Made by a program: the position numbers and the translations under genes. DNA of 64,000 nucleotides from assembly GCF_900316465.1 (NCBI RefSeq), contig NZ_ONDD01000009.1:1-64000 (forward strand). Direction: 5' to 3'. Positions 17,521 to 27,120 of this stretch are shown here, piece by piece (position 1 is the stretch's first letter; the number at the start of each line of letters is the position of its first letter). This stretch comes from an uncultured Fibrobacter sp. Lineage in GTDB: Bacteria; Fibrobacterota; Fibrobacteria; Fibrobacterales; Fibrobacteraceae. The notes below the pieces were generated by a model. The model was not told where the DNA came from. It saw only the letters and a list, made by a program, of their open reading frames with translations, and did no database searches.

Positions 17521-20160
17521 ATGGCTACAAAAAAGACGATTCCCGAAAGATTTTCTAATTGGTACATTCCCCTCATTTGCAAGCACCAGTACAAGGCTCT
17601 TGCCTTTTACCTGATTCTTGCGGTGATTTTTGCCATTCCTATCTTGTTTAAGCCAGGCCTTAAACTGGACGCGGATCTTTCGCACTTGTTGCCTCAGGAT
17701 ACTCCCAGCGTAAAGGCGCTCGAAGAATCGTATTTGCGCTTTGGTTCTACCGACAAGTTCATGATCGCAATCCAGAGCGAAGACTTGAACTTGGTGGTGG
17801 CCCTGCAAGATTCTATTGCCGAATACATCCACAAGAATTGGGAAGGCGATTTCGTTTCGACTCAGGTCGATAACGACAACCAGTTCTTCAAGGATAATGC
17901 ATTGCTTTACTTGCCGGTAAAGCATTTGGAAAATATCCGCGACAATCTGGAAGACCTGCAACTTGAAATTGGCCGTAAGAATGGTCCGCTTGTTGTGGAT
18001 TTGCTGAGCGGTGATTCTGCGGCAGTCGCTGATTCTACGAATGCTTCTGCAGGTGCCGCGCCTGCGAAAAAGAAACGCGTGTGGTTTGATGAAAACTTGC
18101 CGCAGGAATTGGGTCTCCCTGACGAAGCGGTGAGTGCCTTTGACGCATTCTTCAAGAAATCCAAGGGCGACACAATCGATGCGAAGGCCGCCTCGAACGA
18201 AGAAGTGGAATGGGATTCCAAGTCGACGATTCCTTCTGAACTCAAGAACCGCCTGGTCGGTTCGCCGCGCCCCGACAGCACTGGCAAGATTCTCTATAAC
18301 GGCGTGGTGAACGCGAAACTCATCAAGCCCTCTACCGACTATGAATTTGTGACGCATATTCTGGCTCGTACCGATTCCCTGCTCGCTTATTTCGGCGGCA
18401 AGACGTACCCGGTGCCGACCCGCTTTACGGTGGAAGGCACTTACGAAGGCCTCAAGGAAGTGGACGAAGTTGCGAACGATTCTATTTTCTCGTTTGGCAT
18501 CAGCCTGGTGCTCATTATCTTCCTCACCATCTTCTTCTTCAGGAGCGTGAAGGGCCCGATTCTGGTGACGGCATCGGTGCTGTACGCCTGCCTCCCGACG
18601 CTTGCGTTTACTGCCCTCTTCTACGGAAAGCTGAATCCGTTCACGGTGTTTGTCGCCTCCATTATTCTCGGCATCGGTATCGACTACTCCATTCATATTT
18701 TGGGGACTTCGCAGAAGTTGATGCACAAGTATGCGACTCTCGAAGAGGTATTGGAAGCGGCCCAGCGCAAGATGCTCAAACCGTTTATCCTTGCAAGCTT
18801 TACGACAATTGCCGCATTCCTCACATTGTTGGCGGCTCATTTCCGCGGCTTCTATGAATTCGGCGTGGTGGCCTCGATGGGTGTGCTGTTCAGTATGCTT
18901 ACCTCGGTGCTGTTCTTGCCGGTGCTCGTGAAGTGCATGGGCGGTATCCCGAAGGCTCCGGATAATTCGTTGTTGCCCAAGTCTTGGGACGAAGCGAAGA
19001 TTCTCAAGTTCTTCAAGTACTTGGCCTTTGCAGGCTTTGCTCTCGGTGCAGTTTCTATTTGGTTTGCACAAGATGTGGACTTCGAACACAACCTGCGTAA
19101 CTTGCGCCGCGTCTCGACGAACGTATCGACCTCGAAGAACAAGATTTCTACGAAGGTGACTCGCGCAACGGGCAAGGCCGTGACCTCAACGCCGGCGGCC
19201 GTGATGGGTTCCAAGCCCGAACAGCTCGACAAGCTTTACGACACTTTGATGGTGCGCCTGCATGTGGAACACGATTCGACTCTTGGAAGCTTCCTCACGC
19301 TCAAGAGCTTTGTGCCGCCCATGGATTCGCAGAAGGCCCGTCTCGAAATTATCGAAGAAATTCGCGACCTCGCTGAAGCCCGCGTCTTTGACCGCGCCGA
19401 AGGCGATGATTCCGTGAACATTGCGAACTTGCGTAAACTTTCTGCCGTCGAAGAACCCTTTACGCCCGAAGATGTCCCGAGCTGGACTTTGGACTTGCTA
19501 CGCGAAAAAGACGGAAGCTACGGTAAGATTGGCTTTATCTACGGCGATTTCCCGAGCTGGGACGCTCATGCGTTGCACCGTTTCCAGGAGCGTTATGGCC
19601 ACTGGAATTTCGACGGCGAAGATCTCCGTACGTTCTCGTCGCAGTTCATTCTCTCTGACGTGATTGACTCTGTGAAGAAGGATAGCTTCAGGCTCGCGCT
19701 CGTGATCATCCTCGTGATTTTCGGTACGCTGGTGGTTTCGTTCCGCAAGCCGAAATACTTCTTGGCCGGTTGCGTCGCCTTTGGTATGGGAGCATTGCTC
19801 ACGCTAGGCCTTCTCGGATTCCTCACCGACATGTTCGAATTCGGTAAAATCAGTATCTACAACGTGATTGTGATTCCGATGGCTCTCGGTATCGGTATCG
19901 ATGCCACCATCCACATGATTACCTCGTGGACATCCGACAATAATAAGGGCATGACTCTGCGTCAGTTGATAGATACCACCGGCCGTAACGTGATGGCAAG
20001 TTCCACAACGACCATCGCGGGCTTCGTAGGATTCTTGTTCACGACGCACCGCGGCCTGAAGGGTATTGGCGACCTCGCTTGCATTAGCATCGCGATGTTC
20101 CTCATCACGAGCATTGTATTCTGTATGTATCTGTGCGGTTCTTGGCTCAAGAAAAAGTAG
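17521..20160 (+). CDS. MMPL/RND superfamily exporter (HAE3-like)
   Basis: The 879-residue inner-membrane protein has the duplicated RND architecture: one helix (about 25-45), a large periplasmic loop, five helices (about 325-490), then the same pattern again (510-530; 720-875). The conserved GIGIDYSIHIL and GIGIDATIHMIT stretches in the two sterol-sensing-like halves carry the Asp residues of proton relay. These transporters move lipids or hydrophobic compounds. With the neighbouring glycan genes it could export a lipid component of the envelope; the substrate is not deducible. Confidence 0.88.
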   Translation: MATKKTIPERFSNWYIPLICKHQYKALAFYLILAVIFAIPILFKPGLKLDADLSHLLPQDTPSVKALEESYLRFGSTDKFMIAIQSEDLNLVVALQDSIAEYIHKNWEGDFVSTQVDNDNQFFKDNALLYLPVKHLENIRDNLEDLQLEIGRKNGPLVVDLLSGDSAAVADSTNASAGAAPAKKKRVWFDENLPQELGLPDEAVSAFDAFFKKSKGDTIDAKAASNEEVEWDSKSTIPSELKNRLVGSPRPDSTGKILYNGVVNAKLIKPSTDYEFVTHILARTDSLLAYFGGKTYPVPTRFTVEGTYEGLKEVDEVANDSIFSFGISLVLIIFLTIFFFRSVKGPILVTASVLYACLPTLAFTALFYGKLNPFTVFVASIILGIGIDYSIHILGTSQKLMHKYATLEEVLEAAQRKMLKPFILASFTTIAAFLTLLAAHFRGFYEFGVVASMGVLFSMLTSVLFLPVLVKCMGGIPKAPDNSLLPKSWDEAKILKFFKYLAFAGFALGAVSIWFAQDVDFEHNLRNLRRVSTNVSTSKNKISTKVTRATGKAVTSTPAAVMGSKPEQLDKLYDTLMVRLHVEHDSTLGSFLTLKSFVPPMDSQKARLEIIEEIRDLAEARVFDRAEGDDSVNIANLRKLSAVEEPFTPEDVPSWTLDLLREKDGSYGKIGFIYGDFPSWDAHALHRFQERYGHWNFDGEDLRTFSSQFILSDVIDSVKKDSFRLALVIILVIFGTLVVSFRKPKYFLAGCVAFGMGALLTLGLLGFLTDMFEFGKISIYNVIVIPMALGIGIDATIHMITSWTSDNNKGMTLRQLIDTTGRNVMASSTTTIAGFVGFLFTTHRGLKGIGDLACISIAMFLITSIVFCMYLCGSWLKKK

Positions 20161-20343
20161 TCAAAGCCATAAGCATCGTCTAGCTGCGTTCTCGACCCTC
20201 TCGCCGTATTATTTATACGGCTTCGGGGTCTGCGGCCTTGCTATACTCGCTTCTGACTTTGACTGTAGTTAAATTGTACAGCTTCGGTCCTGCGGCGTCG
20301 TTCTGCTCGCTTCTAGCTTCGGCTTAGTATATAACGTCGTCTT
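20161..20343. repeat. Repeat-rich spacer between convergent genes
   Basis: This 183-base spacer holds a perfect hairpin (CCGTAT, loop TATTT, ATACGG at 20204-20220), a wider inverted pair AGTCAAAG (20159-20166) and CTTTGACT (20257-20264), and two imperfect direct units of about 45 bases that share GCTTCGG..TGCGGC and TCGCTTCT. It looks like a composite intergenic repeat element and may act as the transcription barrier between the converging genes. Confidence 0.55.
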
Positions 20344-22413
20344 TTACAGGCCTTTTTCGAGGCTATAGTCAGAAATTTTCAGCAATGTATCGAGGGTCGC
20401 TGACAAGCGGCCTTCTTCGTTTTGCTGCTTGCCGGTGAGTTCGTTTTCTTGACGCAGGTCGCTGTCAGCGAAGATATGCGTTTCGTCTTGGGCGGGGTAC
20501 TTTGCGATAAAGCGGTAACCATCCAGCCCGATGGCCGCATAACCCGAGTATGCTCCGAGCGAAAGGCCCGCGAGCACTTGCGGTGCCTGCGGAGCAATCG
20601 TAGAATCAATTGCCGCAGAATCGTTGGTGACCGAGTCAGCCTTCGTTACGTTTCCGCGCAGCAAGTTGTGTCCCATAAAAATGTTCGGGACGGCAAAGCC
20701 GGCGAGCTCAAGCACGGTGGGCGCAATGTCGATTTGCGCTGCGGTTGTGGTGTCGCGTACAGCGTCAAGTCCTTTTCCGTGAATAAAGAACGGGATCCAG
20801 CTCACGTTCGAAAATCCGCCGCCGTTCATTGTTGAAACGCCGTTTTCTCCCAGAGGGAAACCATGGTCGGCCATGATAATCACGTAGGTGTTCTTGTACC
20901 ATTCCTCGTTTTCGATCGAATGGAAGAATCGGGCGATTTGCCTGTCGGCGTAATTCATAGTCACGTTGATGCGTTCCTGCAACGGACGGTTCTTTTGTTC
21001 GTCGGTCATGCCGGCGGCAAAGTTGAACGGGTAGTGGTTCGAACGCGTCATGAGGGTGGCAAGGAAGGGCTTGCCTTCTTTAGAAAGAGTGTCGCGCACG
21101 TATTCAATCGCGTTGTCGATGAAGGTGGAATCGTCTTCGCGTTCGCGGTTGTAATGTTCGGTGGTGTACCACTTGGACATCCATACGCCCAGATTATCCC
21201 AGGCGGGGTCGGCGGCCGACATGTAATGCGTGCTGTAGCCGTTTTCAGTCAGGACTTGCACAAAGCTCGGGAGCGTTACGTGGGCAAGGTCTGTTGCCTG
21301 AGCCAAGCGAGAGTGATGCGGAATACCGATGTGCGTCGAAAGGACACCGCCTGTAGTCGGAACGCCGCTGGTATGCATGCGCATCCACACATGGGAATGG
21401 GCAGCGAGCGAATCCATGAAGGGCGTGGGCGAGGGCTGAATTTGCGGATTCATGTAGCCCGTATTGCGGCCGCGCTGCGATTCCATGAGCACCAGAATAA
21501 AGTTCGGTTGCATTGCGCGCTGGGCCTTGAGTTTTTCGCTGTTCAAGAGGCTTGCGCTCGGCACGCGGTAAAGCGGGAGCCCGTTGCCTTCCTTGGCGTC
21601 AGAGAATTCCCAATCGGAATCGCCTTCAATTTTCTGCCACAAGTTTTGGTAAGCGGCACGGTAATTGCCAAGGTCAGCATCCGTGAGCCCAACTGTTTTC
21701 TTGGCGACAAACAGGTCGTTATAAATCAGCGAAACAACTGGGCGGAGCTTTGTCATGCGGGCGTTACCAGTCCAGATAAAGTAAACGAACAGGTAAGAGG
21801 CTATGTAGAATATAAGCATCGCGATTGCGGATTTTTTCACGTAGAAGCCGTCGTCCGGGCGGTACCACTTGCAAAGCAATCTGTAAACGATGTAGGTCAG
21901 CGGGAGCATGAGCGCAAGCACCACGAACTGCAAGTACGGTACTGACAAATCGTTCGCCACATAATCGTAGAACACGATAATCGAAGACGTGTCCTTGTAA
22001 GTATCCACAAGTCCGAAAGTCAGGTGGCCGCCCAGGAATCGCTGGGTTTCGTTATCTAAAAGGGTCAGGAGCAAAATCGCGGTATGGAAAACGGCATAGA
22101 GTACTGTGGCGATTTTCACGACGATCGCTTTGGCTGTCGCCTTGGCGGCGGTAATTCGGTAAACGATGCCACCCAGAATCAGGAACACCACGAGGGCGTT
22201 CATAATCCACATGAAATCGATACACACGGCGTGGAAAATGAACCAGTCCGGCTTAGAGACAAACGGGAATCCGTAGGGGTTGCTGCGGAACAGGAGCAGT
22301 ACGCGAAGCAGAATATGCGTGACCCAGGCCGCAAGCGAAATAAGAACCAGTTTCTGGAAGGGGGCAACGCTGGCCGCCACTTTCTTCAAAAAGCCGAGAA
22401 TAGTAGGTTTCAT
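20344..22413 (-). CDS. LTA-synthase-like sulfatase-fold phosphotransferase (second copy)
   Basis: This is a second membrane phosphotransferase of the LtaS/MdoB type, about 689 residues from the ATG at 22413. It has around five N-terminal helices, then the periplasmic catalytic domain with LVLMESQRGRN (metal site), a candidate Thr nucleophile in SGVPTTGG, MTRSNHYPF, and IMADHGFPLGENG (metal-binding Asp/His). An in-frame ATG at 22464 would overlap the divergent lptC start, so the shorter form is preferred. It shares only motifs with the gene at 13167, not close sequence, so the two probably have different acceptors. Confidence 0.85.
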   Translation of the reverse strand: MKPTILGFLKKVAASVAPFQKLVLISLAAWVTHILLRVLLLFRSNPYGFPFVSKPDWFIFHAVCIDFMWIMNALVVFLILGGIVYRITAAKATAKAIVVKIATVLYAVFHTAILLLTLLDNETQRFLGGHLTFGLVDTYKDTSSIIVFYDYVANDLSVPYLQFVVLALMLPLTYIVYRLLCKWYRPDDGFYVKKSAIAMLIFYIASYLFVYFIWTGNARMTKLRPVVSLIYNDLFVAKKTVGLTDADLGNYRAAYQNLWQKIEGDSDWEFSDAKEGNGLPLYRVPSASLLNSEKLKAQRAMQPNFILVLMESQRGRNTGYMNPQIQPSPTPFMDSLAAHSHVWMRMHTSGVPTTGGVLSTHIGIPHHSRLAQATDLAHVTLPSFVQVLTENGYSTHYMSAADPAWDNLGVWMSKWYTTEHYNREREDDSTFIDNAIEYVRDTLSKEGKPFLATLMTRSNHYPFNFAAGMTDEQKNRPLQERINVTMNYADRQIARFFHSIENEEWYKNTYVIIMADHGFPLGENGVSTMNGGGFSNVSWIPFFIHGKGLDAVRDTTTAAQIDIAPTVLELAGFAVPNIFMGHNLLRGNVTKADSVTNDSAAIDSTIAPQAPQVLAGLSLGAYSGYAAIGLDGYRFIAKYPAQDETHIFADSDLRQENELTGKQQNEEGRLSATLDTLLKISDYSLEKGL

Positions 22414-22452
22414 GTGATTAAAATAGAAAATCAAATTATGTATATTTGGCCT

Positions 22453-23280
22453 ATGATTCTTCAAAAGTGGGCGTTGATACCTTTATTGCTGATCGGTCTC
22501 GTTGTGACCGCTTGCGAAGAAATTGAAGAAGAAAAGCCCTGGCTGCAGGTAGAGCGCCCTGAAATGCTTTTTACCGACACCACCCTTATGGATAGCTACG
22601 ACAAGGGTGTGCTGGCTTGGAAACTTAAAACCGCTTATTTGGAACGCTGGAGCGACAAAGAAGTCGTGTTTGTGCGCCCGGTGTTGGTGGATATTTACGA
22701 TTCTCTCGGAGAACGTACTGCTTTCTTGCGTGCCGATTCCGGCCGTATGGATTTGAAGTTTACTTACGTGTATGCCTATGGCCATGTTTACGCCCTTACG
22801 CCTAAGGGAGCTTCGGTGCGTTCGGACTCCTTGATTTGGAACAAGGGTGACAACCTGGTGACGACTGAAAGCTACGTGCGCGTGGTGAGCGAAGAAGGTG
22901 ACGTTTTGCAAGGCCGCGGCTTTGTAAGTGACGCCCACATGGACAACTGGCGCATTCTTTCGAACGTAACGGGTATTTTCCAAGATGCCGCCCGCCGCTT
23001 AAAAGAAGAAGACAAGTCCCAGGCAAAAGAAATTGAAACCCGCGACAGTGCTCAGGCGGCAAACCCGGCACCCGCCCCTGCTCCTGCACCTACTGCCAAG
23101 TCTGCCCCTAGTGCTGCTCCTGTATCAAGTTCCGCGACGCAATCTGCAGCAAAATCTGCAGAATCGGATTCCTTGAAGAAGGCTGCCGCAAAAGCAGCCA
23201 CCAAAATGGAAATGGACTTGTTCAAAAAAATCAAGAACCGGAGTGAACGCGCCAAAGCAAAGCCGAGGGACGCCGAATGA
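22453..23280 (+). CDS. lptC: LPS export protein LptC-like lipoprotein
   Basis: LptC is the bitopic protein that receives LPS from LptB2FG and passes it to LptA. The product is 275 residues with an N-terminal hydrophobic segment ending in the lipobox VVTAC (Cys21), a beta-jellyroll-like domain (about 30-180; VFVRPVLVDIYDSLGERTAFL, VYALTPKGASVRSDSL), and an unusual Ala/Pro/Lys-rich tail of about 80 residues. Gene order (lptA-like, lptB, rpoN) supports the call. Its stop overlaps the next start as ATGA. The start is the ATG at 22453; longer in-frame extensions run into the divergent gene. Confidence 0.85.
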   Translation: MILQKWALIPLLLIGLVVTACEEIEEEKPWLQVERPEMLFTDTTLMDSYDKGVLAWKLKTAYLERWSDKEVVFVRPVLVDIYDSLGERTAFLRADSGRMDLKFTYVYAYGHVYALTPKGASVRSDSLIWNKGDNLVTTESYVRVVSEEGDVLQGRGFVSDAHMDNWRILSNVTGIFQDAARRLKEEDKSQAKEIETRDSAQAANPAPAPAPAPTAKSAPSAAPVSSSATQSAAKSAESDSLKKAAAKAATKMEMDLFKKIKNRSERAKAKPRDAE

Positions 23281-24563
23281 TTTTGCGTCTTTTACCTTTG
23301 TTGCTTGCCGCCCTGCTAGCGACAAGTGCTGCCGCGCAGACCTCGCCCTTGATCATGAAACATGCCGACAGCCTTGCTGTCGCCCGCAAGCGCGGAACGC
23401 TCTTGCTGCAAGGACGAGTGCACTTTATTCATGACAGCATCCAGTTCCGCACACAGCGCGCCTTCTGGAACAAGAACGACGAAAGCGTGCAATGTAGCGG
23501 CGGGTTCCTGTTCACGCACCCCTCGGGCTACATTAAGGCCGTAAACGGCTTCTATCGAAAGAAATCCGGAATTGCAACCGCCTCGAACGATGTGCATGCC
23601 GGCGACTCGGCAAATTCCTACTTATTTACGGGCGAATATCTGGAATACGACCGCGAAAACGAAATCCTCACCATGCCGCAAAAGCCCAAGCTTTACCAGT
23701 ACGAAAAAATGAAGAGCGGCAAAATCGATACGGTGACGATTTCGGCCAAGCGTATCATTTACAACAAGAAGGATTCCTTCGCACAGGCTTTTGATTCGGT
23801 AAAGGTGACGCAGAACGACATGATCGTCACTTGCGATACGGGCTATTTTGACCGCAAGAACAACTGGCTTAGCATGAAGGGCCATCCGACTTGCGACATG
23901 AAGAATTACCACCTTACGGGCGATTCCATTTTCCTGGTGCTGGACTCTGCGGGCAAGTCGCTTCGTTCTGCACTCGTGATTCGCAATGCCCATGGCGTGC
24001 AGCAAGAAGAACCCAAGCGTAATGCCCCAGGCAGTGTGACCGAAGCTTTTGGCGACACCCTTTATGCGCAATTCAACAACGACAAAATCGAGCGCCTTTA
24101 CGTGAACTTGAACGCTCGCGGATTCTTCTACGAAACCGACCTCAAGGATTACCGCAACCTAATGGATGGCGACCGCCTGGATCTGTATTTCCATCAAGGC
24201 AAAATGGACAAGGCCGTGGTTTCGGGCAAGGCGCAGAGCACGTATTTCTATGTGAAAAAGGACCGCTCCGTTTCGGGCAAGAACGAAGCCGCTGGTGATA
24301 CCATTCACATTCTATTCGATGCTCAAAAGAATGCGGTCAAGTCGCTTAAACTCTTGGGCAGCGCAACCATGGCAAGCGGTCGTTACATCGACATGGAAAA
24401 AACGGAACGCCTCAAGAGAGAGGCCGAAGCTGCCAAGGCCAAGGCGGCAGATTCACTCAAGGTGCAGACTGGTGACAATCCGAAGCCAGAAAACATGAAA
24501 GCCAAAATGGATATGCTGCGAAAATTCCGCGAAAAGGCTGTCGCCCCACCGAAAGATTTGTAA
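23277..24563 (+). CDS. LptA/OstA-like periplasmic LPS-transport protein
   Basis: The 428-residue protein has a signal peptide cleaved after about SAAAQ (residue 21), then several OstA/LptA-type beta repeats (SLAVARKRGTLLLQGRVHF; RIIYNKKDSFAQAFDSVKV; YDRENEILTMPQKPKLYQY). It is much longer than E. coli LptA (about 185 residues) and resembles the long OstA-like proteins of Bacteroidetes and relatives, which may span more of the periplasm by having more jellyroll units. The C-terminus is charged and helical. It is coupled to lptC and followed by lptB 11 bases later. Confidence 0.83.
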   Translation: MILRLLPLLLAALLATSAAAQTSPLIMKHADSLAVARKRGTLLLQGRVHFIHDSIQFRTQRAFWNKNDESVQCSGGFLFTHPSGYIKAVNGFYRKKSGIATASNDVHAGDSANSYLFTGEYLEYDRENEILTMPQKPKLYQYEKMKSGKIDTVTISAKRIIYNKKDSFAQAFDSVKVTQNDMIVTCDTGYFDRKNNWLSMKGHPTCDMKNYHLTGDSIFLVLDSAGKSLRSALVIRNAHGVQQEEPKRNAPGSVTEAFGDTLYAQFNNDKIERLYVNLNARGFFYETDLKDYRNLMDGDRLDLYFHQGKMDKAVVSGKAQSTYFYVKKDRSVSGKNEAAGDTIHILFDAQKNAVKSLKLLGSATMASGRYIDMEKTERLKREAEAAKAKAADSLKVQTGDNPKPENMKAKMDMLRKFREKAVAPPKDL

Positions 24564-24574
24564 ATTGAGAGCGT

Positions 24575-25312
24575 ATGAAGAATCTTGTTAGTACCATTCG
24601 TACAGAGCACCTGAGAAAGGTCTATGGCGGTCGCCAAGTGGTGAGCGACGTGTCCATTCGCGTGTCGCAGGGCGAAATCGTTGGACTCCTCGGCCCTAAC
24701 GGTGCCGGCAAGACGACCTCGTTCTACATGATTGTGGGTATGGTACGCCCGGAATCGGGCCATATATTCCTCGACGACATCGAAATGACGGACAAGCCCA
24801 TGTACAAGCGTGCTCGCCTTGGCATCGGTTACTTGCCGCAAGAAGCTTCAATCTTCCGCAAGCTCAGCGTCGAAGACAACATTATGGCCATTCTCGAAAC
24901 GCAGAACATGAAGCGTTCTGAACGCAAGCGCCGTCTCGAAGAATTGCTTGAAGAATTTAAGATTACGCACATTCGCAAAACCAAGTCCATGAGCTGCTCG
25001 GGCGGTGAACGCCGCCGCTTGGAAATTGCGCGCGCTTTGGCGAGCGATCCGTCGTTCCTGTTGCTCGACGAACCGTTTGCAGGTATCGACCCGATTGCTG
25101 TGGCGGACATCCAGTCCATTATTTCGGGCCTTAAGGAACGCGGCATGGGCGTGCTCATTACCGACCATAACGTGCGCGAAACGCTTTCGATTACCGACCG
25201 CGCCTACATTATGTACAAGAGCCAAGTGTTGACCGAAGGCTCTTCGGAATATTTGGCGAACGACCCCGAAGCCCGTCGTATTTACTTGGGCGATAGCTTT
25301 AGCTTAGGTTAG
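24575..25312 (+). CDS. lptB: LPS export ABC transporter ATPase LptB
   Basis: The ATPase of 245 residues powers LPS extraction from the inner membrane. Motifs: Walker A GPNGAGKTTS, Q-loop YLPQEASIF (which is an LptB hallmark), signature SCSGGERRRLEIARAL, Walker B FLLLDEPFAGIDP and the switch His in ITDHNVRETL. The LptFG permeases are not in the window. It sits between the lptA-like gene and rpoN, the classical order in many Gram-negatives. Confidence 0.96.
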   Translation: MKNLVSTIRTEHLRKVYGGRQVVSDVSIRVSQGEIVGLLGPNGAGKTTSFYMIVGMVRPESGHIFLDDIEMTDKPMYKRARLGIGYLPQEASIFRKLSVEDNIMAILETQNMKRSERKRRLEELLEEFKITHIRKTKSMSCSGGERRRLEIARALASDPSFLLLDEPFAGIDPIAVADIQSIISGLKERGMGVLITDHNVRETLSITDRAYIMYKSQVLTEGSSEYLANDPEARRIYLGDSFSLG

Positions 25313-25320
25313 GGGGCTTC

Positions 25321-26946
25321 GTGGATATTGGGATTCAACTTGGTACAAATCAGCGGCTGGAGCAAAATCTTTCGCCCCAGCTTAGGCAGTTTGTAACAAT
25401 TCTGCAGAAGAATTCCCTAGAGCTCGATACCGCGATTAAAGAAGAACTTGAAACCAATCCGCTTCTGGAATTGGACGATGCCGCCCCGATGGAAGAACGC
25501 GAAGTCCACGAAGACGAACTTCCGGATTCTGGTGCCGAGCTGCGCGAAGCTAAAGATAATTTTGACGACTACGATTCTGGCGACTATTCTAGCCTCGAAG
25601 ACAGTGCCATAGGCGACAGCAGCCTTTTGGACGGTAGCAACGATATCGATTACGAACAGTACTTGAAAGACGGCTCCATGAACGAAGACGCGCCTTTCAA
25701 GGATTTGAACGTGGGTAACGATTCCGATGACGAATGGGACCGCCCCATTAAGGATCATGGCAAAAGCCTGCAAGACCAGTTGCGCGACCAGCTTTCGCTT
25801 TGGTCGGGCACTCGCGAACAGTTGGAGCAGCTTGCGCAAAGCAATTGCTCCGAAAAGAAATTCCGTTCGCTGGTGGAATACCTGATCGACTCTCTCGACG
25901 AAAACGGATTCCTGCAAGAAGTTTCTGCCGAGGTGGCCCCGCTTCGTGCGTCCGAAGATCCCCTGATTAACGAAATTGAATCCATGCTCCGTAACGAAGT
26001 CCCGCTGGAAGAATGTTCCTTGCCGGTGCGCGAAGCGGTGCATGTATTGCAGGGCTTTAATCCGCGCGGCATTGGCGCCCGCAACCAGCGCGAATGCTTT
26101 TTGATTCAGGCTTACGCCCTCCCGAGTTTTCCGCCGCTTGGCATCAAGATTCTCGAAGAATGCTACGATGACTTGCTGGCGCTACGTTATGCTAAAATTG
26201 GAAAGGCCTTGGGCGTTTCGACCGAAGACGTGCAGCGTGCGGTCGCAAGCTTTGCAAAGCTTAACCCGCATCCGGGTTTCCAGCTTTCCAATTCCCGCGT
26301 GCAGACCATTGCCGCCGACCTCAAGGTGGTCGACAAGCATGGTCACATGGAAGTCGAATCCGTACGCTCTTCGATGCAAAAGCGCCTGCGCGTGAACCAG
26401 ACCTACAAGGCTATTCTTGACGACAAGGGAGCCTCCAAGTCCGACAAGGAATACGTGCGCACGCACCTCTTTAAGGCGGTCGAATTTATCAAGGCGCTTG
26501 ACAACCGCTACACGACCATGGAACTGGTGATGCGGGCCATTTTCAAGCGCCAAAAGGATTTCTTTAAGAAGGGCCCGGCATTCTTGAAGCCCATGGTGCA
26601 GCAAGACATTGCCGACGATATCAAACGTGACGTAAGTACCGTGAACCGCTCGGTCAACGGCAAGTATGTCGACACGCCCTACGGCATTTTCGAACTCAAG
26701 CAGTTCTTTACCTCAGGCGTCAAGCAAGATTCCTCGCCCGATGGCGAAGAACTCAGCTCGGCAACCATCTTGGATGCCATCAAGAAGCTCGTGGAAGAAG
26801 AAGACAAGAAAAAGCCTCTTTCGGACCAGGCGATTGCAGACAAACTGATGGAACAGGGAATCAAGGTTGCCCGCCGTACGGTGGCAAAATACCGCGAAGA
26901 AGAACTGCATTTGCTGCCCGCCAGCAAGCGAAAAAAGCTCATTTAG
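25321..26946 (+). CDS. rpoN: RNA polymerase sigma-54 factor
   Basis: Sigma-54 directs transcription from -24/-12 promoters and depends on AAA+ activators. The 541-residue protein has the Gln/Leu-rich region I (QRLEQNLSPQLRQFVTILQ), an acidic region II (about 55-155), the core-binding domain, and the RpoN box ARRTVAKYRE at 517-526. Translation starts at a GTG at 25321, 8 bases after the lptB stop. No enhancer-binding activator is encoded in the window. A terminator follows, though hpf downstream is part of the conserved neighbourhood. Confidence 0.96.
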   Translation: MDIGIQLGTNQRLEQNLSPQLRQFVTILQKNSLELDTAIKEELETNPLLELDDAAPMEEREVHEDELPDSGAELREAKDNFDDYDSGDYSSLEDSAIGDSSLLDGSNDIDYEQYLKDGSMNEDAPFKDLNVGNDSDDEWDRPIKDHGKSLQDQLRDQLSLWSGTREQLEQLAQSNCSEKKFRSLVEYLIDSLDENGFLQEVSAEVAPLRASEDPLINEIESMLRNEVPLEECSLPVREAVHVLQGFNPRGIGARNQRECFLIQAYALPSFPPLGIKILEECYDDLLALRYAKIGKALGVSTEDVQRAVASFAKLNPHPGFQLSNSRVQTIAADLKVVDKHGHMEVESVRSSMQKRLRVNQTYKAILDDKGASKSDKEYVRTHLFKAVEFIKALDNRYTTMELVMRAIFKRQKDFFKKGPAFLKPMVQQDIADDIKRDVSTVNRSVNGKYVDTPYGIFELKQFFTSGVKQDSSPDGEELSSATILDAIKKLVEEEDKKKPLSDQAIADKLMEQGIKVARRTVAKYREEELHLLPASKRKKLI

Positions 26947-26978
26947 GCCGTTTTTCGCCCAAAAAGGCGGCTTTTTTA
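26946..26978 (+). terminator. Rho-independent terminator after rpoN
   Basis: GGCCG.TTTTT pairs with AAAAA.GGCGGC around CGCCC and ends in six T. It separates rpoN from hpf. Confidence 0.7.
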
Positions 26979-26982
26979 GCAA

Positions 26983-27001
26983 TTATTCCAATTTGGAATA
27001 A
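26983..27001. promoter_or_regulatory. Perfect 19-bp palindrome upstream of hpf
   Basis: TTATTCCAATTTGGAATAA is symmetrical about its central T and is followed by a T-run. It could be an operator for hpf or a second, weak termination hairpin behind rpoN. Confidence 0.5.
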
Positions 27002-27029
27002 ATTTTTTTGAAAATTTTTGAAAAACCCT

Positions 27030-27058
27030 TTGTTTTTGAACAAAAAAAGATGTATATA
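27030..27058 (+). promoter_or_regulatory. Possible sigma-70 promoter of hpf
   Basis: TTGTTT (27030-27035) and TATATA (27053-27058) are 17 bases apart. The -35 box is weak. Confidence 0.35.
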
Positions 27059-27120
27059 CTCTAGACGTGGGGGAAAACTCCACAAATAAAATAAGAACCC
27101 TTTTTAAGGAGGTTAATATT

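Noticed and set aside
20344..22464. Longer start at 22464 for the second phosphotransferase
   Set aside because: It overlaps the divergent lptC start at 22453; the ATG at 22413 gives a typical membrane N-terminus.
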